DNA of 64,000 bases from Lentihominibacter hominis (GTDB taxonomy: Bacteria > Bacillota > Clostridia > Peptostreptococcales > Anaerovoracaceae): the NCBI RefSeq assembly GCF_014385065.1, contig NZ_JACRTA010000001.1:62001-126000 (forward strand). Direction: 5' to 3'. How positions within the stretch are numbered: position 1 is the first letter of the stretch; every line of letters begins with the position of its first letter. The notes under the pieces are model-generated. The model did not search any database, was not told the DNA's origin, and worked only from the letters and a program-made list of their open reading frames with translations. A program made the translations under genes and the position numbers. Shown one piece after another: positions 54,363 through 64,000 of this stretch.

Positions 54363-55745
54363 TCATACAGATACCTTAACACTATATTTTTCTATCATCT
54401 CCGGTTTTATTCTCTTAAGTTCTCTGTCAGGCAGTATGGATAAAAGTTTCCATCCGGTATTAAGAGTCTCCTCTATACTCCTGTTTACATCAAAACCTTG
54501 GGATACATAGCGTTTCTCAAATTCCTCAGCAAATCTGGCATACAAAATATCTGTATCTGAAAGAGCCGACTCTCCCAATATAGTCATAAGCTCCTTTGCA
54601 TCTTTTCCCCTGGCATAAGCGGCAAACAGCTGATTCATGGTGGCAGAATGGTCTTCCCTCGTCTTACCCTCTCCTATCCCCTTATCCTTTAGCCTGGAAA
54701 GAGAGGGAAGTACATCTACAGGCGGAGCTATATTCTTCTTATAAAGCTCCCTGGATAAAATTATCTGCCCTTCCGTAATATATCCTGTCAAGTCAGGTAT
54801 AGGATGAGTCTTATCTTCTTCAGGCATTGTTAAAATAGGTATCATAGTAACAGAACCGCTGCTGTCTTCTTTCCTTCCCGCCCGCTCATAAATAGTAGCC
54901 AGATCAGTATAAAGGTATCCCGGATAGCCTCTCCTTCCCGGTACTTCTTTTCTCGCTGACGATATTTCCCTCAGAGCTTCTGCATAATTAGTCATGTCAG
55001 TCAGTATCACCAACACGTGCATATCTTTCTCAAAGGCCAGATATTCAGCAGCAGTCAGAGCAACCCTCGGCGTCGCTATACGTTCTATAGCAGGATCGTT
55101 TGCCAGATTCACGAACATCACTGTCCTATCTATAGCGCCTGTGTTCTTAAAATCCGATATAAAATATTCGGCCTCTTCAAAAGTTATCCCTATTGCACAG
55201 AATACCACAGCAAAGTTAGTTTCTTCCTTCAGAACCTTTGATTGTCTCGCTATCTGAGCTGCAAGCCTGGAATGCGGAAGTCCCGCAGCAGAAAATATAG
55301 GCAGCTTCTGACCTCTTACGAGAGTATTGAGTCCATCTATAGCAGAAACTCCGGTCTGTATAAATTCATCAGGGTAAACACGCGCAGCAGGATTTATGGG
55401 AAGTCCATTGATATCCATTCTTTTTTCAGGTATGGGCTCCGGTCCTCCGTCAATAGGTATACCCATTCCCGAAAAAACTCTGCCCAGCATATCCCCAGAT
55501 ACCGACAGCTGCTGAGAATGTCCGAGAAATCTTACTTTACTCTCATCAAGATTAATTCCGGCAGAACTTTCAAACAACTGTACCAGTACATCAGTACCGT
55601 TTACCTCCAAAACCTTACACCTTCTGATCTCTCCGTTCTGTAAACGTATCTCTCCAAGCTCATCGTAAGCGGCCTCTTCCACATCTCTTACCAGCATCAG
55701 AGGTCCTGCCACTTCAGATATAGTCCTGTACTCTTTCACTATCAT
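54363..55745 (-). CDS. ntpB: V-type ATP synthase subunit B
   Basis: 460 aa, usual length. Non-catalytic regulatory subunit: [38 protein letters not shown] (P-loop replaced, as expected), [39 protein letters not shown]. Start overlaps the subunit A stop (ATGA). Confidence 0.97.
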   Translation of the reverse strand: MIVKEYRTISEVAGPLMLVRDVEEAAYDELGEIRLQNGEIRRCKVLEVNGTDVLVQLFESSAGINLDESKVRFLGHSQQLSVSGDMLGRVFSGMGIPIDGGPEPIPEKRMDINGLPINPAARVYPDEFIQTGVSAIDGLNTLVRGQKLPIFSAAGLPHSRLAAQIARQSKVLKEETNFAVVFCAIGITFEEAEYFISDFKNTGAIDRTVMFVNLANDPAIERIATPRVALTAAEYLAFEKDMHVLVILTDMTNYAEALREISSARKEVPGRRGYPGYLYTDLATIYERAGRKEDSSGSVTMIPILTMPEEDKTHPIPDLTGYITEGQIILSRELYKKNIAPPVDVLPSLSRLKDKGIGEGKTREDHSATMNQLFAAYARGKDAKELMTILGESALSDTDILYARFAEEFEKRYVSQGFDVNRSIEETLNTGWKLLSILPDRELKRIKPEMIEKYSVKVSV

Positions 55746-57523
55746 ACGGCAGCCTCCTTTTTGGCAAATCCTCCGACCGAATCCATAAGCTTATTTCTGA
55801 TGTCATGAATATAGGTCTCTATTTCACTCTCTTTTATATATTTTGTTCTTGCAATATTCTCTCTTATATCCATATTGAGAATCTGTGTTATATCAGCTCC
55901 TTTTTCAATAGCTTCTGAAGAAATATAATAAAAATCAAGTATAAGTCTCAGCATCATATACTGTTTTCTAAGGGACGTATAAGAATCCACATCGTCAAAA
56001 GCATTCTGCTGCAAATAATCCTCACGCAGGGATCTTGCAGCTTCCATAATAAGCCTGTCTTTGGCAGACAAGGAATCATATCCCACCAGTTTGACTATTT
56101 CCTCCAGTTCTGATTCCGCCTGTAAAAGCCTATTACTTTCCGCCACGCACCATGTCCAGTCATTGGAAACATTGTCATCCATCCACTCTCCTATAGTATC
56201 GCTGTACAGTGAATAAGATGACATCCAGTTTATAGAAGGAAAATGACGTTTATAAGCCAGAGATGAATCAAGCCCCCAAAACACTTTTACTATACGAAGC
56301 GTTGACTGAACCACAGGATCAGAATTATCCCCTCCTGCCGGAGATACCGCTCCTATAGCAGTCAAAGTACCTGTCCTTTCATCGTTTCCAAGACAGATCA
56401 CCTCTCCTGCCCGCTCGTAAAACTGAGCCAGCCTTGATGTAAGATATGCAGGATATCCCTGCTCTCCGGGCATTTCTTCAAGACGTCCTGACATTTCACG
56501 AAGTGCTTCTGCCCATCTGGATGTGGAATCTGCCATTATAGCTACAGAATATCCCATGTCCCTAAAATACTCTGCAATAGTTATCCCTGTATATATAGAC
56601 GCTTCACGTGCTGCCACGGGCATATCAGAAGTATTGGCAATGAGTACAGTCCTGTTCATAATAGACTCTCCTGATTTCGGGTCCTTAAGCTGCGGAAATT
56701 CCATCAGCACGTCTGTCATCTCATTCCCTCTTTCACCACACCCAACATATACAACTATATCCACATCAGACCACTTAGCTAACTGATGCTGAACTACAGT
56801 CTTTCCTGAACCGAAAGGTCCGGGAACTGCTGCCGCCCCTCCTCTTACTATGGGAAACAGAGTATCTATTACACGCTGCCCTGTTACCATAGGCACATAG
56901 GGAGCCAGTTTATTCTTAAAAGGACGTTGTTTTCTTACCGGCCACTTCTGAAGCATAGTAACAGGTCTGTCTGTACCATCAGAGAGCCTGACTGTGGCCA
57001 CAGGTTCTGTTATATTATATGATCCTTCTTTTATTTCCGTTATAATGCCCTCTGTTTCCGGAGGAATCATTATTTTATGAACTATAAGTTTTGTCTCATC
57101 AACAGTTCCTATGATGTCGCCGGCAGACACGTGACTGCCTCTATCCAAAACAGGCTTAAACTCCCATTTTCTCTCATAATCCAGAGGCGCCACTGACATA
57201 CCTCTCCTTATATTGCTTCCTGTCCTTGCTTTCATGATTTCCAAAGGCCTCTGTATCCCGTCAAATATCATTTCAAGTATACCCGGCCCCAATTCCACCG
57301 ACAGCGGTTCTCCTGATGAAACAACCTTATCTCCTGTCTTAAGTCCGGCAGTTTCTTCATAAACCTGTATCGAGGCGTTGCCATCTCTCATCTCTATTAT
57401 TTCTCCTACGAGTCCTTGATTTCCCACATGTACCACATCAAACATATTGGCGCTATCCATATTATCAGCTACCACCAGCGGCCCCGAAATCTTTATGATC
57501 TGTCCATATTCCATATTTTCCAC
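55742..57523 (-). CDS. ntpA: V-type ATP synthase subunit A (catalytic)
   Basis: 593 aa. P-loop GPFGSGKT at 235-242; [52 protein letters not shown]. The A-specific non-homologous insert (~115-190) is present. Hydrolyses or makes ATP. Confidence 0.98.
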   Translation of the reverse strand: MENMEYGQIIKISGPLVVADNMDSANMFDVVHVGNQGLVGEIIEMRDGNASIQVYEETAGLKTGDKVVSSGEPLSVELGPGILEMIFDGIQRPLEIMKARTGSNIRRGMSVAPLDYERKWEFKPVLDRGSHVSAGDIIGTVDETKLIVHKIMIPPETEGIITEIKEGSYNITEPVATVRLSDGTDRPVTMLQKWPVRKQRPFKNKLAPYVPMVTGQRVIDTLFPIVRGGAAAVPGPFGSGKTVVQHQLAKWSDVDIVVYVGCGERGNEMTDVLMEFPQLKDPKSGESIMNRTVLIANTSDMPVAAREASIYTGITIAEYFRDMGYSVAIMADSTSRWAEALREMSGRLEEMPGEQGYPAYLTSRLAQFYERAGEVICLGNDERTGTLTAIGAVSPAGGDNSDPVVQSTLRIVKVFWGLDSSLAYKRHFPSINWMSSYSLYSDTIGEWMDDNVSNDWTWCVAESNRLLQAESELEEIVKLVGYDSLSAKDRLIMEAARSLREDYLQQNAFDDVDSYTSLRKQYMMLRLILDFYYISSEAIEKGADITQILNMDIRENIARTKYIKESEIETYIHDIRNKLMDSVGGFAKKEAAV

Positions 57524-57535
57524 CTGTTTAAGTTC

Positions 57536-57853
57536 TCATTTATTAAAAATATCCGCACCTATAGCTTTCTCCACATTTTCATGTACTATCTTAATACCCC
57601 TTCCCATACTTCCGAATCTTCCGGGAATAGGTATTATAGCCGGCACAATGTTATTCTTATACTTGTCTGCCGTACCGAATTTCTTAGGTACAAGTTCCTC
57701 AGTAATAAAAATCACTGAGTATCTGTCATCTGCAAGAGATTCTATAAGATCTGAAATCTGTGTATCCGTCCCTGCCTCAAAAATATCAAATCCTACAGTC
57801 CTGAAAGCCATCACACTTGCTCGGTCTCCTATTACTGCTATTTTAGCTTCCAT
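57536..57853 (-). CDS. ntpG: V-type ATP synthase subunit F
   Basis: About 105 aa. KIAVIGDRASVMAFRTVGFDIFEA and later VIFITEELVPKKFGTA are subunit F signatures; it caps the central stalk. ATG at 57851-57853 matches the family start (MEAKIAVIGD); GTG at 57862 is an alternative closer to GAGGG. The start overlaps the end of subunit C. Confidence 0.9.
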   Translation of the reverse strand: MEAKIAVIGDRASVMAFRTVGFDIFEAGTDTQISDLIESLADDRYSVIFITEELVPKKFGTADKYKNNIVPAIIPIPGRFGSMGRGIKIVHENVEKAIGADIFNK

Positions 57854-58841
57854 AAATACCACTCAGCCCTCTTTCAATCTCTTTTACAGATACATTAAAC
57901 TCCTTTGAGGCCAATACAAATCTGCATCCTCTTATCTCCCGTTCTTTAAAATACAGAAATGATATCACAGGTCCCGTCCCAAATGCCCAAACCCGCATTC
58001 TGTAAAACAACTCCGACATAATGTTTTCTTTCATTATTTCAAAAAATATTACATCTTCCGTATTCTCTATCGGTTTACTTACAGCTTCCCCATAATCGAG
58101 TTTCTTCACAAGTTTTCTTATTCCGTCATATCCTTCGGAAAAAGCTTTTTTAAATTCAGAACGTGAGAAAGAGCCTTCATCTGAAAAGACTTTCTCCGCC
58201 ATACGACCGTCAGCATCTGCTCTCATAAGCCTCAGCGCTGTTGCTATATTGATCATATCGATTTGAGTCATAACATATTCTATCAGCAAAGGATCACCTA
58301 ATTTCAAAGCCTTACCTTTCATCATCTTCATGACAGCCGCATCTATTATAAGATCTACAGTCTGCGGATCACCTGTTTGTGCAAAACGCTTTACGGCTTC
58401 GGCCCCAGCTTCTGCAAGCACCCTGTTTACAGAATCTAAATGCTTTCCTCCTATTGCCTCTTCCATATTACTTACAGAAACAGTCCCTCCTGATTTATAT
58501 AAATCTGATCTATCTTCACCAGTCTGTCTGCTCTTTACAATGACTTTCATGTTATGTCCGTCTATATGATATCTGAATACATGAGTAAGTCCTATATTCC
58601 CTGTTATATCTTCTATAAGCGTATAAGTGTCTGTAAGGTCTTTCTCAAGTGTTGTCCTGTAATCTTCCCATTTTCTATCTTTGAACACAGAGTTTGAAGA
58701 TAAAATGTTATATGCTTCTTGAACAGATCCGGCCCCGGCTGCTCTCATAAGCTGAGACTCTGTCACCATCTTATTTTCCAGATATGACGTTCTTGCTGAT
58801 GCATGAAGGTAATCTGTATCTTTTCTGCCCATTCCAAACAC
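57843..58841 (-). CDS. ntpC: V-type ATP synthase subunit C
   Basis: 332 aa, all-helical. DTDYLHASARTSYLENKMV, and the repeated three-lobed layout of the C/d-type rotor socket (ending SVKEIERGLSGIYGS). Connects the central stalk to the membrane ring. Overlaps subunit F start. Confidence 0.92.
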   Translation of the reverse strand: MFGMGRKDTDYLHASARTSYLENKMVTESQLMRAAGAGSVQEAYNILSSNSVFKDRKWEDYRTTLEKDLTDTYTLIEDITGNIGLTHVFRYHIDGHNMKVIVKSRQTGEDRSDLYKSGGTVSVSNMEEAIGGKHLDSVNRVLAEAGAEAVKRFAQTGDPQTVDLIIDAAVMKMMKGKALKLGDPLLIEYVMTQIDMINIATALRLMRADADGRMAEKVFSDEGSFSRSEFKKAFSEGYDGIRKLVKKLDYGEAVSKPIENTEDVIFFEIMKENIMSELFYRMRVWAFGTGPVISFLYFKEREIRGCRFVLASKEFNVSVKEIERGLSGIYGS

Positions 58842-58849
58842 CTCCCTGA

Positions 58850-59419
58850 CTATTCAAAAAGCATAGAAGCAACATCGGTTTCCATTTCTCCGGCAACATT
58901 CTTAAGAACAGTATTAAAGGTACAGTCCATCTCTGTATCCTTTTCTATTATCAGAATTCCTCCCGAAAATTCCTTATGAGAAATCTTTGTTCTAATATCA
59001 ATACCTTTTACCTTCAATCGTGACCCCAGCAAATTCATATCACTTTTATTCAAGACAACAGTGACAGTGTCGCTGCTGCAGTACTTGGTTATAAGCCTTT
59101 CGTAGAGAAATTTTTTCTCATCTTTGCCGAGATGTATCAATTTATCTTCTGCTGCAGCAAAAGCTTTCTCCATCATTGTCCTTCTTGCAGAAAGTATGAT
59201 ATTCCTTACATCTGTCTCCGCCTTAGAAAGGCTCCTCCTCTTTAATTCCCGGGACTTTTTTACAGCTTCTTCGATAATACGCTCTTCCTTCAGACGAGCT
59301 TCTTGTTCAAAACTGTGTCTCACATGCATACATTCGTTCCTGCCGTGTTCGGCTGTGACCATCGCTTCAGCTTCAGCATCTGAAACGATAACATCCAATA
59401 TACCTGCTATACTTCCCAT
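58850..59419 (-). CDS. ntpE: V-type ATP synthase subunit E
   Basis: 189 aa peripheral-stalk subunit. An N-terminal charged coiled coil (ECMHVRHSFEQEARLKEERI, KKSRELKRRSLSKAETDVRN) leads to a C-terminal alpha/beta part (TVVLNKSDMNLL, GGILIIEKDTEMDCTFNTVL) that binds A/B. Confidence 0.93.
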   Translation of the reverse strand: MGSIAGILDVIVSDAEAEAMVTAEHGRNECMHVRHSFEQEARLKEERIIEEAVKKSRELKRRSLSKAETDVRNIILSARRTMMEKAFAAAEDKLIHLGKDEKKFLYERLITKYCSSDTVTVVLNKSDMNLLGSRLKVKGIDIRTKISHKEFSGGILIIEKDTEMDCTFNTVLKNVAGEMETDVASMLFE

Positions 59420-59439
59420 GACTTCCTCCTCTGATCACC

Positions 59440-61879
<2,440 letters not shown>

Positions 61880-61883
<4 letters not shown>

Positions 61884-62194
61884 ATACTGCCCATGATCCT
61901 TTCAACGATTCTATCAGCTGCTTCATCTATTTTATGCTCAGCTGACATCATAATCTGTCCGGCTCTTTCATCTGCCTCTTTTATTTTTTCTGCAGCAGCC
62001 TCGGCGGTTTCTTCCTCTGCCTGCTTTATCATGAGCGCTGCACTTCTGCCGGCACTGGCTACAGTATCATCTACATATTTTTTTCCTTTTTCTCTTACTT
62101 TCTTAAGGTTATATTCCGCTTCTGATACAGCTTCGGCTTTTAATTCTGCAGCCTTCTTTTCAGCTGCTCTTATTTTATCTACAACTTCCTTCAT
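61880..62194 (-). CDS. V-type ATPase peripheral stalk subunit (H/G type)
   Basis: 104 aa, almost entirely coiled coil rich in Ala, Glu and Lys (RAAEKKAAELKAEAVSEAEY). Corresponds in position and composition to AhaH/NtpF; pairs with subunit E. The start of subunit I overlaps its end (ATGA-type). First clear gene of the V-ATPase set. Confidence 0.9.
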
Positions 62195-62221
62195 ACATCT
62201 ATCCCCTTTATACTCTTTTTT

Positions 62222-63013
62222 CTATCTCTTATTTTCCCGACTTTTCATTTTTGTTTTCATATCTTTTTTTGCTTCTTCAAATTTTTTCTTCCCTGTTTCT
62301 ATCGACCTTTCCAAATAACGCTCTAAATTTTCCTTAAAAGGCTTGTCTGTCTTAAATGCAAGTATAAAACTTCCTTTTTCCTTTAACTCTTTTCTCTGCT
62401 CACTTATAAAGTGTTTCAATTCCTCATACTTAACAATAAATTGATTGTCTACGGCAAATTTTCTGATTTTAACCGATAGCTGCAAAGTATAACACAGATC
62501 TACTAAAAAAACTCCGAAAAACAGTCCGATAAAAAAAGAAAATGTCAGATGTGCAGAAAGCCAGTCCACCCAGTTTTCCACACGTGTATTTATCGTAAAA
62601 TAGTAAACCGATCCCAAAACTCCCCATATGACAGTGAACTTCAGGCATATCACGCCTTTTATATTAAACTTCTCCCCACTGTAATCCCATAATTTTACAT
62701 TCATTCCTTTTACGAATATAAGACCGGCTATAAATTCTATTATGGTCATTATTATTGCCATTATTAAAAAAATAATAAACACATCTATAAAGATATTGCC
62801 GGTAACGAGCAATTTTATTACGTGAGATACTTCATACATACCCCAAAGACCAAATCCATATAAAGGGAGATAAGGACCTGCGAGAAAACCCGGATTTATC
62901 CAGTTTCTTCTCGGGTTATTTTTTGAAACAAAACGTCTAAACAATAACTCCATACACCATCCGAGACAACTTCCTATAAAGAATAAAAATGCAAACAGTA
63001 AGAATTCGTTCAT
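62222..63013 (-). CDS. Putative ABC-transporter-type membrane protein (CmpB-like)
   Basis: 263 aa, five or so membrane helices. Opening MNEFLLFAFLFFIGSCLGWC and RNWINPGFLAGPYLPLYGFG match the CmpB/putative ABC permease family. The C-terminal ~70 residues are highly charged, coiled-coil-like (KKFEEAKKDMKTKMKSRENK). It has no ABC ATPase partner. It lies 28 bases before the V-ATPase operon on the same strand and could be its first gene. Confidence 0.8.
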   Translation of the reverse strand: MNEFLLFAFLFFIGSCLGWCMELLFRRFVSKNNPRRNWINPGFLAGPYLPLYGFGLWGMYEVSHVIKLLVTGNIFIDVFIIFLIMAIIMTIIEFIAGLIFVKGMNVKLWDYSGEKFNIKGVICLKFTVIWGVLGSVYYFTINTRVENWVDWLSAHLTFSFFIGLFFGVFLVDLCYTLQLSVKIRKFAVDNQFIVKYEELKHFISEQRKELKEKGSFILAFKTDKPFKENLERYLERSIETGKKKFEEAKKDMKTKMKSRENKR

Positions 63014-63091
63014 TATATATCCTCCTCTTTGAATATGTTTTCTAATTATTATATATTTTTATTATATAAAAAAACAATTTCAAAAGCAAAA

Positions 63092-63127
63092 TAATACCCG
63101 GATCTTTTATAAAAGATTCGGGTATTA
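63092..63127 (-). terminator. Terminator after the DUF6512-like gene
   Basis: 17-bp stem TAATACCCGGATCTTTT / AAAAGATTCGGGTATTA with one wobble pair and a short loop, directly after the gene's stop on the minus strand and followed by ATTTTG. Confidence 0.7.
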
Positions 63128-63130
63128 CAA

Positions 63131-63673
63131 TCATATGCCATATTTTCCGGTGACAGGATCCTGAAATAGCCCTATACTGGGAGGCTCATAAGTAAATATC
63201 ATAAATAATACAGCCAACGCCATTAACGCTGCCAGAGAACATACAGAAAGAAAAGATGTGTCTGCCTCTGACAGCTCTCCGGAATTTTTATTTTTCATCA
63301 TCATATATCCAATCACATATACGGCAGCTACTCCCATCAAAAATACAGTTATATCAGCAGCCAAGAAATTATATCCCAATACACCTGAATAAGTATAAAA
63401 TGCTGCTACTATTATTATCATTCCAGACAACAAAGAAACCAATCTTATAAAAAGAAAATTCTCAGTTTTTCTGCCGTATACAAAATATTCCAAAGCCGTA
63501 AGAGCTGCCACCGGCCAAAACAATAATTTCAAATGTTCCCACGTGCTTTCATTTACAGCACTTACAAAAGACCATCCTTTCCCCCCAAGCCATTCATACG
63601 TAAAATGAAGCAGCGATCCGCCAGCAGCAGCTACTGCTGCAAACAATACAGAAAAAATCTTTATTCTGCTCAA
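63131..63673 (-). CDS. Multi-pass membrane protein, DUF6512-like
   Basis: 180 aa, about five hydrophobic helices. VSAVNESTWEHLKLLFWP (near 39-55) is the recognisable conserved segment. C-terminus EPPSIGLFQDPVTGKYGI. Function unknown. Separated from CmpB-like gene by the terminator. Confidence 0.7.
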   Translation of the reverse strand: MSRIKIFSVLFAAVAAAGGSLLHFTYEWLGGKGWSFVSAVNESTWEHLKLLFWPVAALTALEYFVYGRKTENFLFIRLVSLLSGMIIIVAAFYTYSGVLGYNFLAADITVFLMGVAAVYVIGYMMMKNKNSGELSEADTSFLSVCSLAALMALAVLFMIFTYEPPSIGLFQDPVTGKYGI

Positions 63674-63817
63674 TTTGATACACCTCTTATCATAATAATC
63701 TTAAATCTCTATTTGATTATATGCAGAAGTACCAATATGGATATTGTTTTTTGTGTGAAACCCTATATAATATATAAATATATATCGTTATCAGAATTTT
63801 TAAGTAAGGATGAAAAT

Positions 63818-63976
63818 ATGTTCAAATTGACAACTATATTGGGAGCTTTAATCATGGGACTGGCAGGTTATCTTTTCGGTTATAAATTCACTGCAAGCAA
63901 ATCAAAATCCCTTGCCATAGGCTTTTTTGTTTTCCTTATACTCGTCGGAATTAAACTTTTTATAGCAGCCAACTAA
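63818..63976 (+). CDS. Small two-helix membrane protein, 52 aa
   Basis: MFKLTTILGALIMGLAGYLF (helix 1), a Lys/Ser turn (KFTASKSKS), then LAIGFFVFLILVGIKLFIAA (helix 2). AAGGA lies upstream of the ATG. A longer frame upstream has no homology or ribosome binding site support. Family not recognised. Confidence 0.6.
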   Translation: MFKLTTILGALIMGLAGYLFGYKFTASKSKSLAIGFFVFLILVGIKLFIAAN

Positions 63977-64000
63977 ACCAAAACTATTCTGCCTGAAGCA

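Overview
The window looks like chromosome from a low-GC anaerobic Firmicute of the class Clostridia, probably an amino-acid- and sugar-acid-using gut-type anaerobe. The reasons are the low GC content, strong AGGAGG ribosome binding sites with several TTG starts, a sodium-type V-ATPase operon, a labile-selenium molybdenum hydroxylase cluster, and clostridial gene orders (ylxM-ffh-rpsP-khpA-rimM-trmD; yggS-sepF-divIVA-lspA-rluD; yicC-gmk-rpoZ; rpsB-tsf). Most genes lie on the minus strand, so transcription mainly runs from high to low coordinates. I found no rRNA, tRNA, CRISPR array, intact insertion sequence or prophage.

Positions 1-9,774 hold a sugar-acid operon: amino-acid-type permease, cytoplasmic M28 peptidase, sugar-acid dehydrogenase, uxaB, uxaA, eda and kdgK (cut by the window edge). 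A GntR/FCD regulator is divergent from it, with a perfect TTGTATACAA-type palindrome in between. The pathway reads L-galactonate-like acid to tagaturonate to altronate to KDG to KDPG to pyruvate plus glyceraldehyde-3-phosphate. The peptidase and permease suggest that the imported substrate is an amino-acid or peptide conjugate of a sugar acid. Positions 9,771-13,872 are miscellaneous: a CorC-like membrane protein, a HAD phosphatase, a DUF554 protein, a PepSY protein and an unknown protein.

Positions 13,977-22,583 are a nine-gene selenium-dependent molybdenum hydroxylase operon. It encodes three catalytic subunits (FAD, 2Fe-2S, Mo) and the maturation and selenium-supply set: DUF3343, SelD, YedF, YqeB, a cysteine desulfurase and a YqeC-MocA fusion. 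After a CYTH protein and a bidirectional terminator comes the most intriguing cluster (23,500-29,149): TetR regulator, FGGY sugar kinase, class III aminotransferase, RuBisCO-like protein and an MtnX-like HAD phosphatase. It resembles the enolase/phosphatase half of methionine salvage, but with a different kinase, an added aminotransferase and none of the other salvage genes, so it may be an undescribed sugar or amino-sugar pathway.

Positions 29,459-35,384 carry an AlkC-type DNA glycosylase, an acetyltransferase, a YdjG/YdjH/YdjI-like module (zinc-ribbon protein, TPM protein, SPFH protein with four zinc ribbons) without a local pspA, and a GNAT enzyme. Positions 35,385-36,140 have no convincing gene. 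They hold a strong terminator and a more GC-rich block with inverted repeats.

From 36,141 onward the content is mainly housekeeping: translation (tsf, rpsB), LytTR regulator, rpoZ-gmk-yicC, rqcH, ZIP transporter, hydrolase, rluD-lspA, divIVA-sepF-yggS, and trmD-rimM-khpA-rpsP-ffh-ylxM. Then comes a complete V-type ATPase operon (H-I-K-E-C-F-A-B-D), whose K subunit keeps all the sodium ligands known from Enterococcus hirae, with an acyl-ACP thioesterase as its last gene. Three membrane protein genes end the window.
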